A model generated the notes under the pieces. That model did no database searches and was not told where the DNA came from. It saw only the letters and a list, made by a program, of their open reading frames with translations. This document shows positions 63,946-64,000 of a stretch of DNA of 64,000 bases, one piece after another. The stretch spans positions 1-64,000 of the forward strand of contig JAURER010000004.1 of NCBI GenBank assembly GCA_030827315.1, in the 5' to 3' direction. Numbering within the stretch: the first letter of the stretch is position 1; the number at the start of each line of letters is the position of its first letter. The translations under genes were made by a program, and so were the position numbers. Source of the DNA: Gemmatimonadota bacterium. GTDB lineage: Bacteria > Gemmatimonadota > Gemmatimonadetes > Longimicrobiales > Gaopeijiaceae.

Positions 63946-64000
63946 TTACGCCTCCACTGCGTCCGTGCCGCCCTCGCCCGGAGATCGGTCGATCTCCGCG
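63946..64000 (-). CDS. C-terminal end of the gene upstream of infB (probably nusA or ylxR/ylxQ)
   Basis: The last 17 codons (AEIDRSPGEGGTDAVEA, then TAA) of a gene entering from beyond the window edge. The acidic tail would suit NusA, which precedes infB in most genomes, but YlxR or YlxQ is possible; too short to decide. Confidence 0.5.
   Translation of the reverse strand, partial: AEIDRSPGEGGTDAVEA

Overview
The window is 64 kb of very GC-rich, tightly packed bacterial chromosome. It holds about 58 protein genes, one tRNA gene, no insertion sequence, no phage gene and no CRISPR array. Diderm traits (lipoproteins with clear lipoboxes, an outer-membrane beta-barrel, a TonB-like protein) combine with DUF4159/DUF4175/TPR and 'asparagine synthetase B'-like secreted proteins. 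Together with the GC content this suggests a Gemmatimonadota-type organism. That placement is an inference from gene content, not from a marker-gene tree.

Layout. 0.1-7 kb: cell-envelope proteins (a Tyr/Gly-rich repeat protein, a beta-barrel, a MORN-repeat lipoprotein, an alpha/beta hydrolase, a lipoprotein) around ispG of the MEP isoprenoid pathway. 7.0-8.05 kb: a small mercury-type module on the minus strand, merT - merP - thioredoxin-like gene. Its MerP-like metal-binding domain carries an in-frame UGA exactly where the first Cys of the GMTCxxC motif should be. 8.2 kb: tRNA-Ser(UGA). 8.9-14.4 kb: a TlpA-like thioredoxin, purH-purN-metallo-hydrolase, an A-type Fe-S carrier, and selA (selenocysteine synthase) at the end of a valS - lipoprotein - selA overlap chain. 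18.8-21.9 kb: TonB-like protein, aminotransferase, FAH hydrolase. 21.9-32.5 kb: a six-gene chain with 1-4 nt overlaps (rsmI, DUF4159, DUF4175, TPR, asparagine-synthetase-B-like, RadC/JAMM-DinG fusion). 32.6-39.2 kb: thioredoxin, methylmalonyl-CoA epimerase, ClpB, an M48 protease, RidA. 39.2-52.9 kb: one long minus-strand run mreB-mreC-mreD-mrdA-rodA-accD-folC-hisS-(membrane protein)-proS-lysA-guaA, linking cell shape, fatty-acid, folate, aminoacyl-tRNA, lysine and GMP synthesis. 52.9-55.8 kb: M16 peptidase, alanine dehydrogenase, dUTPase. 55.9-64 kb: the classic (nusA or ylxR/Q)-infB-ylxP-rbfA-truB-ribF-rpsO-pnp translation/RNA operon.

Main discovery. The merP reading frame (7304-7687) continues through UGA to give GMT-Sec-DAC, keeps a complete HMA-type domain after it, and ends in an ATGA overlap with the next gene. 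A SECIS-like hairpin follows the UGA, and selA lies 5 kb away. This is best read as a selenocysteine-containing MerP-like metal-binding selenoprotein in a mer-like cluster that has neither merA nor merR in the window. The second unusual gene is a RadC-like JAMM domain fused to a DinG/XPD-family helicase that has Ser in place of the first Fe-S cluster cysteine.
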